Origin: an uncultured bacterium
GTDB lineage: Bacteria; Edwardsbacteria; AC1; EtOH8
Direction of reading: 5' to 3'
Assembly: GCA_937863685.1 (NCBI GenBank)
Contig: CALMGM010000005.1
Span: 1,138,217-1,202,216, forward strand
DNA: 64,000 bases
Both the position numbers and the translations under genes were made by a program. Positions 1 to 9,051 of the stretch are shown here, piece after piece; position 1 is the first letter of the stretch, and each line of letters opens with the position of its first letter. A model generated the notes under the pieces. The model was not told the DNA's origin, searched no databases, and saw only the letters and a program-made list of their open reading frames with translations.

Positions 1-3000
1 ATCTGGCTGATAAAAAGGGCCGGGATGCTGTGATGGCCCTGAAGAACGCAGTGACCCTGGTGCCCAGCCGCAGTAACGAGATAATGGAACTGGCGGAGAG
101 GTTCTTTTTCTCCGACGGCCAGTTGCCGGAGATGGGCGATCTGGCCTTTGAGATGAATCTGGGGAAAAGAAATTTCGATGCTGCCGTCAAGCTGGTCAAG
201 GAATTGGGCAGCCATGACGTGGACGTTATGTACGCCCGTTATAATAAGCTGAAGGAATCGCTGGACCATCACCAGGGGCCGGCCAAGCCGGCCGGGACGT
301 TGGCCCGCGAGATGACCACCTATTACGGGGCGGCCCTGCTCACCGAGCGCCGGGGACAGATATCCCAGGCCCTGGACATTTTGGAGAACATTCTGATCCG
401 CTCCCAGGACGAGGGGAGCAACGTATTGGCCGCCGCGGCCAAGCTGGCCGCCTACCATCCGGGGGATACCGATACCATGCTCAAGCACGGCGACATCCTG
501 ATGTCGCTGGATAAAAAGGACCGGGCCCTGGAACTATACATAGAGGCGGCCAAGAGCGGCGCCTCCGACCGGGTAGCCAACAAACTGGAGAACGTCTCCC
601 AGGGCGATCCTGAAAATATCGAGATCCTATCCCTGCTTACCCGGCTTTACCTGCAGAAGCCGGATGCCGCCAAAGCCCTGGAGAAGACAAAAAAACTGAT
701 GGTCCTGGACAGACAGAATATTGATAATTGGATAAACATCCTGCGGGAGATCGTCAAGCTGGAGCCCGGGCTGGCCGAGGCCCATATGCTGCTGGGCGAT
801 GCTTCGCTGGATTCAGACAAACTGGACCTGGCCATGGCCGGCTATGCCAAGGTGGCCGAGCTGGAACCCCAGAGGCTGGATGAGATATTGGACCGCTACC
901 GCAAGATAATGGATAAATCCCCGGGCAATTTCGAGGCGGCCACCAAGATCATCGACGCCTATATTTCGGCCAAGCAGACCGACCGGGCCATTGCCGCCAT
1001 ACACCAGATCGTCGACAAGGACATTTCGCTGGTGGACCTGGCCCTGGAGAAGCTGGATCATATCCTGAAAGCAAACCTCGACCAGCCCGATGCCCTGGAT
1101 TATCTGGCGGAATGCTATCTGCTCAGGAAGGACACGGCCAAAGCCATTCCGGTCTACCGCTATCTGTCCGGTCTGGGGAAGGAACCCCAGGAAAGGGCCC
1201 TGTCGGGCCTGCAGAAGATGGTGGCCCAGGACCATTCCGAGATGCCGCCGATGATCGCCTTGCTGGATGTAATGGTAAAAGGCGGGCGTTTCAAGGAAAG
1301 CGTAATGTTCGGGACCGAACTGGCCAAGCGCCACCCGGCCAGCTGGGCCGAATATCTGCCCATCCTGGAAAGGGCTTCCTTCCAGGACGGGAAGGAGTTC
1401 AACACCTCGCTGATCGATATATGCAACCAGCTGGAAGCAGCGGGGCAGGCCCATCCGGCCATTGATTTTGTAAAGGCCTCAGCCCTGGCCGAGTCCGGGC
1501 AGTATCCGGGATCGGCCGAATTGATGTTGAGGCTGACCAGGGATCAGGGGACATCAGCCCTGGCCAGAGAATCCCTGGAGGAGGTCTCCAGGAAATATCC
1601 CCAAGCGGCCCACCTGCAGCTGGCCCTGGCCGAAAGTTACCAGGACCAGGGGAAACTGGAGGCAATGGCCTCGGCCCTGCTGGCGGCCATCAAGCACGAT
1701 AAAACCATGGTGCCAAAAGTAACCGATAAACTCAATCAGTTACTGGAAAAAAGCCCGGACAACGTTGAACTGCAGATGCTGCAGCTGGAACTGCTGTTCC
1801 AGGAGAAACTGCTGGACAAATCGCTCCAAAAAGCCGAACAGATAATCAACCGGTGGCCTGACCAGAAGGGGGCCAGGGCCCATTTGAGGCTGGGCCAGAT
1901 AGCCCTGGAAAGGGGCGAACTGACCAGGGCGGCCGGCAGCCTGATGAAGGCTTCCGAACTGGACAACGCCCTGTCGGCCGAGGCGGGCGAATCATTAAAA
2001 CGCCTGCTGGAAATTGATGCGACCAGCCTGCCCGGGCATTACGCCCTGGCCCGGGTCCTGATGCATCAGCGGACCTTCGACCAGGCCATAGAGGAACTGA
2101 TGCTGGCCGGCGAGAAGGACCCCCGCCTGGCCGAGAACATAGCCGCCGACCTGAGAAGCATCCAAAAACTGGAACCGGCCAACGCCAAGGCCCTGCTGGC
2201 CGAGGCTCAGATGGACATCATCCTGAAAAACCCCGATGCCTCCCTGGCCGCTTTAAGCCAATTGATGGATATCGCCCCGGATAATTTTGCCCGGGCCGAG
2301 GAGCTTTATCGCAAATTATTGTCGGCCAACCCCGACAACTTCCGGATCAATTTGGCCATGGCCCGGGCCTATATCATCAACGGGGACATCGACCAGGCCG
2401 GTCAGCTGATTGAATCGGCGGTAGGAGCCGATCCCAATCTTTACGAACAGGCCATCAGCCTGCTGCGCATATCGCAGGAGAAAGAACCGCAGAATCTTTC
2501 AAACCAGGTCCTGCTGGCCAGGATATACCGTTTGCGGGCCAATTACCAGCAGAGCATAGAGCTTCTCAAGGGGGTTCTGGCCGGGGACGAGAGCTTGGCG
2601 GAGGCGGTGGGCCATGAATTGCAGGCCATCATCTCGGAAAAGCCGGATCTGCTGGATGCCAGATACCTGCTGGCCGAACTTCATCGCATACACAGTCAGC
2701 CCGAGGCCGAGATCCGGGAATACCAGGCGATATACAAGGCCGATGGAAATGAGCGGGCGAAGATACTGGTCAAATTGGAGGAGATGCTGTCCCTCAACCC
2801 CGACTTGGTGCTGGCGGTCATTTTAAGCTCCCGGATCCTGGCCGAACAGGGGCGGTTCGCCGAGGCAGTGGCCGGATATATGCGGGCCTGTGAGCTGGAT
2901 AATGCCTTCAGGCCCATAGCCGCAGCAGAGCTAGAGAAGATGCTGCCGGCCAGTCCCAAACTGCCGGAGATATACGAGGCCCTGGGGACCGTCTATTTCG

Positions 3001-3683
3001 AGCTGGGAAAATTCACCCAGGCCCGTGACATGCTGCCCCAGGCCTCCGGAATGATAACCGATCCCGAGCGAAGGATGAGGATGTTATTCTTCCTGGCCGA
3101 GACCCATCTGGCCCTGAGGGATGAGGCCAAGGCCGATGAGGCCATGGACCAGGTCCGGGGGATGATGTCCGACGCCAACGAGGTATACAACGCCCTGCGC
3201 CGTTTTGCCTCCCGCCGCCTGCAGGTGGAGATCGACAAGGCCTACCAGGCGCTACAGGAGGCGCCGGACGACCAGTTCCGCAAGCTGGACCTGGCCAACA
3301 AGCTGATAATAATCCAGAAATTCGATGCCGCCATCAACCTGCTCAATTTCAAGCCGCTGGATGAGGAGCTGGCCAACCGCCGGGTGCTGACCATGGCCAA
3401 GGCCTTCTGGGGCCGCAAGGAGGCGGTAACGGCCATGGAACTGCTGAGGCAGGTTCCACTGGAAGGGCATCCCTACGGCCGCTTCCAGATGGAGGTCTGC
3501 TATCTGCTGGGGCAGTGCTACGAATCCATCGGGAATTATTCAGGGGCGGTGGCTGCTTATCGCAACATCTACATGGACCAGACCGATTTCCGGGATGTCA
3601 AGAACCGCCTGGAATGGTGCGCCCAGGCGGCGGTAATGAAAGAGCTGGAGCACCGCGGAGCGGTGCTGGAGGCCAGCAGCTGA
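1..3683 (+). CDS. Very large tetratricopeptide-repeat protein (5' partial)
   Basis: The ORF track starts this at a GTG at base 30, but the frame is open back to the first base (in-frame codons from base 3 read LADKKGRDAV), so the gene begins upstream and the N-terminus is missing. At least 1,226 residues are visible, almost all helical TPR-type repeats of about 34 residues (recurring A-x2-L-A and L-x-P-x-N patterns). No signal peptide, membrane segment or enzymatic domain is visible. TPR arrays are protein-interaction scaffolds; the partner is unknown. It ends at a TGA and is followed by a probable terminator. Sure of the repeat class, not of the role. Confidence 0.85.
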   Translation, partial: LADKKGRDAVMALKNAVTLVPSRSNEIMELAERFFFSDGQLPEMGDLAFEMNLGKRNFDAAVKLVKELGSHDVDVMYARYNKLKESLDHHQGPAKPAGTLAREMTTYYGAALLTERRGQISQALDILENILIRSQDEGSNVLAAAAKLAAYHPGDTDTMLKHGDILMSLDKKDRALELYIEAAKSGASDRVANKLENVSQGDPENIEILSLLTRLYLQKPDAAKALEKTKKLMVLDRQNIDNWINILREIVKLEPGLAEAHMLLGDASLDSDKLDLAMAGYAKVAELEPQRLDEILDRYRKIMDKSPGNFEAATKIIDAYISAKQTDRAIAAIHQIVDKDISLVDLALEKLDHILKANLDQPDALDYLAECYLLRKDTAKAIPVYRYLSGLGKEPQERALSGLQKMVAQDHSEMPPMIALLDVMVKGGRFKESVMFGTELAKRHPASWAEYLPILERASFQDGKEFNTSLIDICNQLEAAGQAHPAIDFVKASALAESGQYPGSAELMLRLTRDQGTSALARESLEEVSRKYPQAAHLQLALAESYQDQGKLEAMASALLAAIKHDKTMVPKVTDKLNQLLEKSPDNVELQMLQLELLFQEKLLDKSLQKAEQIINRWPDQKGARAHLRLGQIALERGELTRAAGSLMKASELDNALSAEAGESLKRLLEIDATSLPGHYALARVLMHQRTFDQAIEELMLAGEKDPRLAENIAADLRSIQKLEPANAKALLAEAQMDIILKNPDASLAALSQLMDIAPDNFARAEELYRKLLSANPDNFRINLAMARAYIINGDIDQAGQLIESAVGADPNLYEQAISLLRISQEKEPQNLSNQVLLARIYRLRANYQQSIELLKGVLAGDESLAEAVGHELQAIISEKPDLLDARYLLAELHRIHSQPEAEIREYQAIYKADGNERAKILVKLEEMLSLNPDLVLAVILSSRILAEQGRFAEAVAGYMRACELDNAFRPIAAAELEKMLPASPKLPEIYEALGTVYFELGKFTQARDMLPQASGMITDPERRMRMLFFLAETHLALRDEAKADEAMDQVRGMMSDANEVYNALRRFASRRLQVEIDKAYQALQEAPDDQFRKLDLANKLIIIQKFDAAINLLNFKPLDEELANRRVLTMAKAFWGRKEAVTAMELLRQVPLEGHPYGRFQMEVCYLLGQCYESIGNYSGAVAAYRNIYMDQTDFRDVKNRLEWCAQAAVMKELEHRGAVLEASS

Positions 3684-3711
3684 AAAACCAGAAAAACAAA
3701 GACCCGATGAA

Positions 3712-3744
3712 AAATACCCGGCCCTTATGACCGGGTGTATTTTT
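3712..3744 (+). terminator. Probable Rho-independent terminator after the TPR gene
   Basis: A CCCGG/CCGGG stem is extended by AAAATA/TATTTT with a two-base bulge and runs into TTTTT. It lies 30 bases after the TPR stop and 30 bases before the next start. Confidence 0.5.
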
Positions 3745-3773
3745 GCGAAAATCAAATAGATGGAGATATCAAA

Positions 3774-4391
3774 TTGAAAACCAAAATAGGCAACCTGTTC
3801 TTCAAATGGCGCAGTTATACTCCGATCCCGTTGCTGTTGGCAACTTTGATACTGGCCAAACCGGCTTTATGGTCCATCTCCCTGGGCCTGCTGGTCGCCC
3901 TGGCCGGCGAGCTTACCAGGATCTGGGCGGTGGCCTACGCCGGGGGGGCCACCCGGACCCTGGAGCCCGGAGTGGGCAACCTGATCACCGGCGGCCCCTT
4001 CTCCTATGTGCGCAACCCGCTCTATGTGGGCAATCTACTGTTGAGCCTGGGCGTCTGCCTGGCGGCCTGGCCGTCCAAGTGGTCCCTGGTGATCTCCGAT
4101 GCAGTGGCCATACCATGGCTTCTGCCCATATTCGTGACAGCCTTTGCCGTGCAATACGGGTTCATCGTGGCGGTGGAGGAGGACACCATCCGCCAGAGCC
4201 TGGGGGCAACATATGATGAATATTATAATGCAGTGCCCCGCTGGCTGCCCCGCTTGACCCCGTATCCCAATCGTTATCCGGAGAAGGGTGACCTCAAGGC
4301 TGGTTTCCGTTCCGACCGCCGCAGCATCCAGACCACCTGCCTGGTACTGCTGGTGATAATCATAATTTATATGGTCAGGCTGTTCAGATAA
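3774..4391 (+). CDS. Isoprenylcysteine carboxyl methyltransferase (ICMT/PEMT)-family membrane protein
   Basis: An integral membrane methyltransferase-family protein. I chose the TTG at 3774 (MKTKIGNLFFKW) because GGAG lies about 9 bases upstream; the track's 3735 start adds 13 residues without a clear ribosome site. There are several hydrophobic helices, and the family signature is the C-terminal half: GGPFSYVRNPLYVGN followed by a helix and VAVEEDTIRQSLGATYDEYYNAVPRW. In this family the RNPLY and E-E regions bind S-adenosylmethionine and the substrate at the membrane face. The substrate cannot be told from sequence; bacterial members act on varied lipids or small thiols. It is a single gene between two terminators. 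Confidence 0.8.
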   Translation: MKTKIGNLFFKWRSYTPIPLLLATLILAKPALWSISLGLLVALAGELTRIWAVAYAGGATRTLEPGVGNLITGGPFSYVRNPLYVGNLLLSLGVCLAAWPSKWSLVISDAVAIPWLLPIFVTAFAVQYGFIVAVEEDTIRQSLGATYDEYYNAVPRWLPRLTPYPNRYPEKGDLKAGFRSDRRSIQTTCLVLLVIIIIYMVRLFR

Positions 4392-4450
4392 ATGAACCAC
4401 GGGCAGAAAATTTGATCTCCGGATACAGCCAGGGAAATATCCTGCGGCAG

Positions 4451-4485
4451 AAAAAAGGGGGCGTCGAATGACGCCCCCTTTTTTT
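4451..4485. terminator. Bidirectional terminator between convergent genes
   Basis: GGGGGCGT, a 6-base loop, then ACGCCCCC, preceded by AAAAAA and followed by TTTTTTT. It can stop transcription from both the methyltransferase (+) and the heat-shock/sigma operon (-). Confidence 0.9.
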
Positions 4486-4488
4486 AGC

Positions 4489-5388
4489 TCAGCTCAGATA
4501 GGCCTTCAGCCGGCCGCCTTCGGTGGCCAGCTTGATCTTTCTCAAAGCCCGGTCCCGCAGCTGCCGTACCCGTTCCCGGGAGATGTTCATCTTCCGCCCG
4601 ATGGAATCCAGGGTCCCCTGGTCGTGTTCATCCAGACCGTAATATAGTTTTAGCACCTTGACCTCGCGCGGGGTCAGCACCGAAAAGGCGTGCTTGATGT
4701 CGCTGTCCAGGGTCTTGCTCTTCAGGGTCTCCTCCGGCGATTTGAAGCGGGGATGCTCCACGATCTCCGAAAGCCTGGTCTCGCCGTCCTCCGACAGCGG
4801 GGCATCCAGAGAGACCTGGTTGGCGCTGTATCCCAGCAGGTCCCGGATCTCCTCCACCGGGATCCGGGATCTGCTGGATATTTGCTTGACGGTGGGCGGG
4901 GCGCCGTTATATCCGGGGTCGCTTTTTATCTCCTCCACGGCCCGGTTCAGCCGGGTAAGCTTTTCGATGCGGTTCATGGGCAGCCGGATGGTCCTGGTCT
5001 GCTCGGCTACGGCCTTCAGCATTGCCTGCCTGATCCACCACACGGCATAGGTGTTGAAACGATATCCCCGGGACGAATCGAAACGCTGGACTGCCTTTAT
5101 CAACCCCACATTGCCCTCGTTGATGAGGTCGGCCAGGGACAGTCCCCGGCCCTGGAATTCTTTGGCGGTGGACACCACGAAGCGCAGGTTGCTCTCGGTC
5201 AGCCGGTCGATGGCGGACTTGTTTCCCGCCTTGGCCTGCTGGGCCAGGGACAGCTCCTCATCCGGGGACAGCAGCGGCACCCGGCTGATCTCCTTGAGGT
5301 AGATGTCCAGCGACGGATCGTCATGATACGCTATTTCCCGATAGCTCATATGGATAAACTCACTTTCTGCATTCTTCCCTTTGATCAC
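4489..5388 (-). CDS. RNA polymerase sigma-70 family factor (short RpoD/SigA-like)
   Basis: A sigma factor of about 299 residues with regions 1.2 (DPSLDIYLKEISRVPLLS), 2 (NLRFVV; RGYRFNTYAVWWIRQAML for the -10 element), 3 and 4 (TLDSIGRKMNISRERVRQLR for the -35 element). It lacks the acidic region 1.1, like group 2 or compact primary sigma factors. The track start is a GTG overlapping the htrA stop (GTGA), which suggests translational coupling; an internal ATG at 5349 (MSYREIAYHDD) is an alternative start. It is the last gene of the hsp20-hspR-htrA-sigma row, so its level may rise with heat stress. Whether it is the primary sigma factor cannot be decided here. Confidence 0.9.
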   Translation of the reverse strand: MIKGKNAESEFIHMSYREIAYHDDPSLDIYLKEISRVPLLSPDEELSLAQQAKAGNKSAIDRLTESNLRFVVSTAKEFQGRGLSLADLINEGNVGLIKAVQRFDSSRGYRFNTYAVWWIRQAMLKAVAEQTRTIRLPMNRIEKLTRLNRAVEEIKSDPGYNGAPPTVKQISSRSRIPVEEIRDLLGYSANQVSLDAPLSEDGETRLSEIVEHPRFKSPEETLKSKTLDSDIKHAFSVLTPREVKVLKLYYGLDEHDQGTLDSIGRKMNISRERVRQLRDRALRKIKLATEGGRLKAYLS

Positions 5389-6875
5389 TTGCCTGGTTTT
5401 ACCGCGAAGAAACGCAGCACTTCGCCGCGCTTGATATGAAACACCACCGGTCGGCTGCCCTGGCGTTTGCCCCCGCTGATCCGGTTGAAATCCCCCACGT
5501 TCTTCACTGCCTGCCCGTCGACCTTTTTGATGATGTCCCCGGCCCGCAGGCCGGCATCATCGGCCGCTGAGCCGCTTTGGATGCTTTTTATCAGGGCTCC
5601 TTCTGTGTCCTTGATGCCGGCGGCCCGGGCCTCCTGGGAGTTCACCGAAACCACCTGCTCGATCCCCAGCCAGGCCTGATCCTGCTTCTCCTGGCCGGCC
5701 TGGGCCACTTCCTCGCCGGGCATCTCGCCGATCTGGGCGGTGAGGGTCTTTTCCTTTTTATCGCGTAAGATCACCATCTTGATCTTGGCTCCCACCTTGG
5801 CATCGGCCACCACCTGGCGGAATTTGGCCACATTGGGTGTCTCCAAGCCGTCGAATCTTACGATCACATCCTGATCCTTCAGTCCGGCCCTGTCGGCCGG
5901 AGTGCCATCCTCCACCTTGGCGATCAGCACGCCTTTGGCACTTTTCAGGCCCAGTCCCTCGGCCAGGTCGGCCGTCAGCTCCTGGGGCAGCACCCCCAGA
6001 TAGCCCCGCACCACCTTGCCGCTGGAGATCAGCTGGTCGGCCACATTTTTGGCCATATTGATGGGGATGGCAAAGCCGATCCCCTGTCCGGCCGGATTGA
6101 TGGCGGTGTTGATGCCGATGACCCGGCCCCTGATGTCGGTCAGCGGCCCGCCGGAATTGCCGAAGTTGATGGAGGCGTCGGTCTGGATGAAATCCTGGTA
6201 CAGCGGACCCCCGCCGGCGATGGGCAGCCCGTTGCGCCCCTTGAAGGAGATGATGCCCTGGGTGACGGTGCGCTCCAAGCCGAAGGGATTGCCTATGGCT
6301 ATGGCGTAGTCACCCACCTCGATATCATCGGAGTTGCCCAGAACGGCCACTTCGGTGTCCGGCAGGTCGGTCTTGAGATCCTTCAGCCGGATGACCGCCA
6401 CATCGGTGCGGGGGTCGGTGCCCACCACCACGGCTTGGAATTCCCGGCTGTCGGAAAGTTTCACCGTCAGCTCACCGCCGCCGGCCACCACGTGGTTGTT
6501 GGTGAGGATCAGGCCCTTTTTATCGATGATGAACCCGGAGCCCTGGCCCTCCACCTTCTGTTTCTGTGGTTCGCGCTGGGGAACCTCACCGAAGAATTCC
6601 CTGAAGAAATCCTCGAAGGGCCCCTGGAAGCTGTAGCCGGGCCGTTCGATGTATTTTTTGGACTGGATATTGACCACCGCCGGGCCGACCATTTTGGCCA
6701 CGGCCACGAAGGGGCTTTTAAATTCGGCATTCACCGCAGGGTTCGGTTTCTCCGCCCGGGAACAGGCGGTCCAGTTAAGCCCGGAGGCCAGTATCAGCCC
6801 AGCCGCCAATCCGGCAAGGCCTGCCATAAAAGTCCGCGGCTCAAATATCCAGAACTTTTTCAGATTGTCCGACAT
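5385..6875 (-). CDS. htrA: HtrA/DegP-family periplasmic serine protease with two PDZ domains
   Basis: A 496-residue protease for misfolded envelope proteins. The N-terminus has a hydrophobic anchor (about residues 16-33) ending near a cysteine (WTAC); the -3 residue is atypical for a lipobox, so a membrane anchor is more likely than a lipid anchor. The trypsin-like domain holds the full triad: His about 128 (LTNNHVV), Asp about 158 (DPRTDVAV), Ser about 241 (NFGNSGGPL). Two PDZ domains follow (about 280-370 and 400-490), as in DegP/DegQ. It sits in a heat-shock gene row, upstream of and overlapping the sigma-factor gene, and downstream of hspR by about 30 bases. Confidence 0.93.
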   Translation of the reverse strand: MSDNLKKFWIFEPRTFMAGLAGLAAGLILASGLNWTACSRAEKPNPAVNAEFKSPFVAVAKMVGPAVVNIQSKKYIERPGYSFQGPFEDFFREFFGEVPQREPQKQKVEGQGSGFIIDKKGLILTNNHVVAGGGELTVKLSDSREFQAVVVGTDPRTDVAVIRLKDLKTDLPDTEVAVLGNSDDIEVGDYAIAIGNPFGLERTVTQGIISFKGRNGLPIAGGGPLYQDFIQTDASINFGNSGGPLTDIRGRVIGINTAINPAGQGIGFAIPINMAKNVADQLISSGKVVRGYLGVLPQELTADLAEGLGLKSAKGVLIAKVEDGTPADRAGLKDQDVIVRFDGLETPNVAKFRQVVADAKVGAKIKMVILRDKKEKTLTAQIGEMPGEEVAQAGQEKQDQAWLGIEQVVSVNSQEARAAGIKDTEGALIKSIQSGSAADDAGLRAGDIIKKVDGQAVKNVGDFNRISGGKRQGSRPVVFHIKRGEVLRFFAVKPGK

Positions 6876-6905
6876 TTTCCGTCTCCTCTAAATTAGCGGT
6901 TAAGA

Positions 6906-7211
6906 TCAGTTGTCCTCTTCGGCCAGGTGCTGCTTATTCCGTAAATTCTCGATCGACTGCTGGGGATCATCAACGATCTCCAGGATAAGGCGGACACCGG
7001 CCAGATTCACCCGTTTCACCCTGACCAGGTATATTATGTACTCTATCTCCTCAATGTCCGCCTGGGAGTAGAGCCTGATACGGCCGCTGACCCGGGCCGG
7101 GGAGACCAGCCCCAGGCGTTCATACATCCTTAAGGTCTGCTGATGCAGGCCCACCAGCCGGGCGGCCACGCTGATGGAATACAGGGGGGTTTCGGGATGA
7201 AGTTCCGGCAT
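6906..7211 (-). CDS. hspR: MerR-family heat-shock repressor HspR
   Basis: A 101-residue protein with an N-terminal winged helix-turn-helix of MerR type (ISVAARLVGLHQQTLRMYERLGLVSP) and a short coiled-coil C-terminus. It has no cysteine-based effector site. That size, and its place next to hsp20 and htrA, fit HspR, which represses chaperone genes by binding HAIR inverted repeats (CTTGAGT-N7-ACTCAAG). A HAIR-like site lies over the hsp20 promoter in this window, which supports the name and suggests feedback control of its own operon. The start has no strong ribosome site, so translation may depend on the upstream gene. Confidence 0.85.
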   Translation of the reverse strand: MPELHPETPLYSISVAARLVGLHQQTLRMYERLGLVSPARVSGRIRLYSQADIEEIEYIIYLVRVKRVNLAGVRLILEIVDDPQQSIENLRNKQHLAEEDN

Positions 7212-7258
7212 AGGTCGTCAGCCTTATATAAAAATTACGGCATCATAAATGCCAAGAT

Positions 7259-7287
7259 CGCTCCGGCCGATATTTTCGGCCGGAGCG
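7259..7287 (-). promoter_or_regulatory. Strong hairpin between hsp20 and hspR
   Basis: A perfect 12-bp stem (CGCTCCGGCCGA / TCGGCCGGAGCG) with a 5-base loop lies in the ~100-bp gap between hsp20 and hspR. It lacks a clear U-tract on the minus strand, so it is more likely an mRNA processing or stability element, or a partial attenuator, than a full terminator. It could make hsp20 mRNA more abundant than the downstream genes. Confidence 0.55.
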
Positions 7288-7312
7288 GTGATCCCGCTGA
7301 GCTTTCCCGTGA

Positions 7313-7765
7313 TCATTTGACTTCGATGGAGATCTCCTTGGGCTTGATCTCCTCGGATTTGGGCAGCTTGATGGTCAACACGCCGTTCTCATAGGAAGCC
7401 TTGGCCTTGGCCGACTGGACCTCGCTGGGCAGGGTGATCATACGCTGGAACTGGCCGTAGCTGCGCTCTATCCGATGATAGGTCTTGTCCTTGGTCTCCT
7501 CCTCCCGCTTGCGCTCGCCGGAGATGGTGATGATGTCGCCGGTGACCTGGATCTTGACGTCCTCCTTGGTCATGCCCGGGATCTCGGCCTTGACAATGAT
7601 GTCGTCCTTGGTCTCCTCGATATCCATCACCGGGGCCCACAGGCTGTCGCCCACCAGGCGCCTTCCCGGGGTCCGTCCGAAAAAATCCAGGAAAAGGCGG
7701 TTCATCTCATCCTGAAGGGAGACGAGGTCGGACACCGGCTCCCATTTGGTCAGGTCATGTCTCAT
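7313..7765 (-). CDS. Hsp20-family small heat-shock protein
   Basis: A 150-residue alpha-crystallin-domain chaperone that holds unfolding proteins in the cytoplasm. The domain runs from about residue 45 to 140 (WAPVMDIEETKDDIIVKAEIPG, then ENGVLTIKLPK, the conserved GVL motif), followed by a short tail with an I-x-I-like end (ISIEVK). The N-terminus starts MRHDLTKWEPV. The start is certain: AAGGAGG lies 7 bases upstream of the ATG. It is the first gene of the heat-shock operon, with an ~70-base leader behind a near-consensus promoter overlapped by a HAIR-like operator. Confidence 0.95.
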   Translation of the reverse strand: MRHDLTKWEPVSDLVSLQDEMNRLFLDFFGRTPGRRLVGDSLWAPVMDIEETKDDIIVKAEIPGMTKEDVKIQVTGDIITISGERKREEETKDKTYHRIERSYGQFQRMITLPSEVQSAKAKASYENGVLTIKLPKSEEIKPKEISIEVK

Positions 7766-7841
7766 ATCATACCTCCTTGAAAATAATATTTTGTTTCAGA
7801 AATTATTAAGCAAGGATCAAATATTGCTTGCTGATTGATAT

Positions 7842-7871
7842 AATATAACACTTGAGTGGCTTATTGTCAAG
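7842..7871 (-). promoter_or_regulatory. hsp20 operon promoter overlapped by a HAIR-like HspR operator
   Basis: On the minus strand: TTGACA (7865-7870), a 17-bp spacer, TATATT (7842-7847). On the plus strand 7851-7871 reads CTTGAGT-N7-TGTCAAG, against the HAIR consensus CTTGAGT-N7-ACTCAAG: a perfect left half, five of seven bases in the right half, exact spacing. The site covers the -35 box and the spacer, the expected place for repression. The rest of the 328-bp gap up to the lipoprotein gene at 8094 is AT-rich; I see no gene in it. Confidence 0.8.
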
Positions 7872-8093
7872 TAGTCTGATAATAAAATATTAAGTATTTG
7901 TAACTCATTGTAGTACATAATAATAGCATTTAAAAATAACCGGATGAAAACCTGCCATTAAGACCAAGATTTGACGTTTGGAAAAAGAAGTTGGTTTAAT
8001 CCGTTTAGGTTTGTATTATGGAAAAGGGATTTTTTTGGAAACCTATATATAGCTTAATGCCTCTAATAACAGTATATTAACCGAGAAAACGCA

Positions 8094-9005
8094 ATGAAAA
8101 GGCACATTCCCACCCTAATTTTCATATCCTTGGCAATGATCGTACAATCAGGATGTGGAAGATCAAACCCGGCCTCTCCCGAGATCAGCGATGATGAAGC
8201 CATCAACCTGCTGATCTCATCCTCTAATTATGCCGATTATTCAAACTATACCGACGACGGACTGTCCGAATTTATCCCAACCTACCCAAAAAGCGACAGC
8301 TTTCCTTCCGATATTTACTTCCGCAGGCGGATCGAAACCAGAGCCCATAATATCAGCATCACCTATGATTCCAGCCGCACCTTTGCCACGGCCCGGATAA
8401 CCACCGATTTCACCGGACGCCTGGTGGTAGACAACAACCAAAACGGGATATGCGACAGCATCTCCCGGCCGATCCACGATCAGGGGCTGCGTTACGTATG
8501 GTTCAAGAAGGGGAACAACCGGTGGCGGGTCTATGGTGCTTCGCCGATGGTGGTCCAGACCGCAGATCCCTCAAATACGGTTTTCATCGACAGCATCAGG
8601 GTGGAGGGCGACCTGGGACTAAGGACCGGGGTGATGTTCCGGAACCCGGAGTTCGGCCAGACCTTGGGGAGGGAGGAGCTGCCGATATTGTACCAGGGGG
8701 CGGAGGTGACCCTGACCGTCTGGACCCGCCTGGAGGACCCTTCCGATTCCTGCTGGTCATTCATGCACCGGAGGGTCTGGCTGAATGGGATGATCGACCA
8801 CCTGCGCGCGCCGATGCTGAGACAGGGCACTTTTGAATTCAAATACAGCTGGAAAGTGGACACAGTCAGCGAACCGGTGGTGCGCCAGGCGGCGGCGGAT
8901 GTGATGCTGGGATCGACCCTGTTCGGCGACAGCCTGGCCGGATATTCGGCCTGCATCTGGACCATACCCTATATCGTCACTGACAACGACAGCCTGCCAA
9001 AATAA
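8094..9005 (+). CDS. Putative lipoprotein of unknown function
   Basis: 303 residues. The N-terminus is a lipoprotein-like signal peptide (basic start, hydrophobic core, then VQSGCGRSNP), so Cys about 21 is probably lipidated although the -3 residue is glutamine. The mature part starts with an acidic segment (EISDDEAINLL) and is rich in tyrosine and aromatic beta-type sequence. I do not recognise a domain family. It likely sits in the outer or inner membrane facing the periplasm. It has no operon partner and is followed by a small hairpin. Confidence 0.7.
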   Translation: MKRHIPTLIFISLAMIVQSGCGRSNPASPEISDDEAINLLISSSNYADYSNYTDDGLSEFIPTYPKSDSFPSDIYFRRRIETRAHNISITYDSSRTFATARITTDFTGRLVVDNNQNGICDSISRPIHDQGLRYVWFKKGNNRWRVYGASPMVVQTADPSNTVFIDSIRVEGDLGLRTGVMFRNPEFGQTLGREELPILYQGAEVTLTVWTRLEDPSDSCWSFMHRRVWLNGMIDHLRAPMLRQGTFEFKYSWKVDTVSEPVVRQAAADVMLGSTLFGDSLAGYSACIWTIPYIVTDNDSLPK

Positions 9006-9007
9006 TA

Positions 9008-9027
9008 ACCGGGGCCAAAGCCCCGGT
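9008..9027 (+). terminator. Hairpin after the lipoprotein gene
   Basis: ACCGGGGC, a 4-base loop, GCCCCGGT. No long T-run follows (CAATAATAAAG), so it is at best a weak terminator. Confidence 0.45.
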
Positions 9028-9051
9028 CAATAATAAAGAAATAATTATGAT

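Noticed and set aside
7772-7835. RNA thermometer in the hsp20 leader
   Set aside because: An AAGCAA/TTGCTT hairpin exists, but I could not find convincing pairing to the AAGGAGG site; RNA folding would be needed to raise this again.
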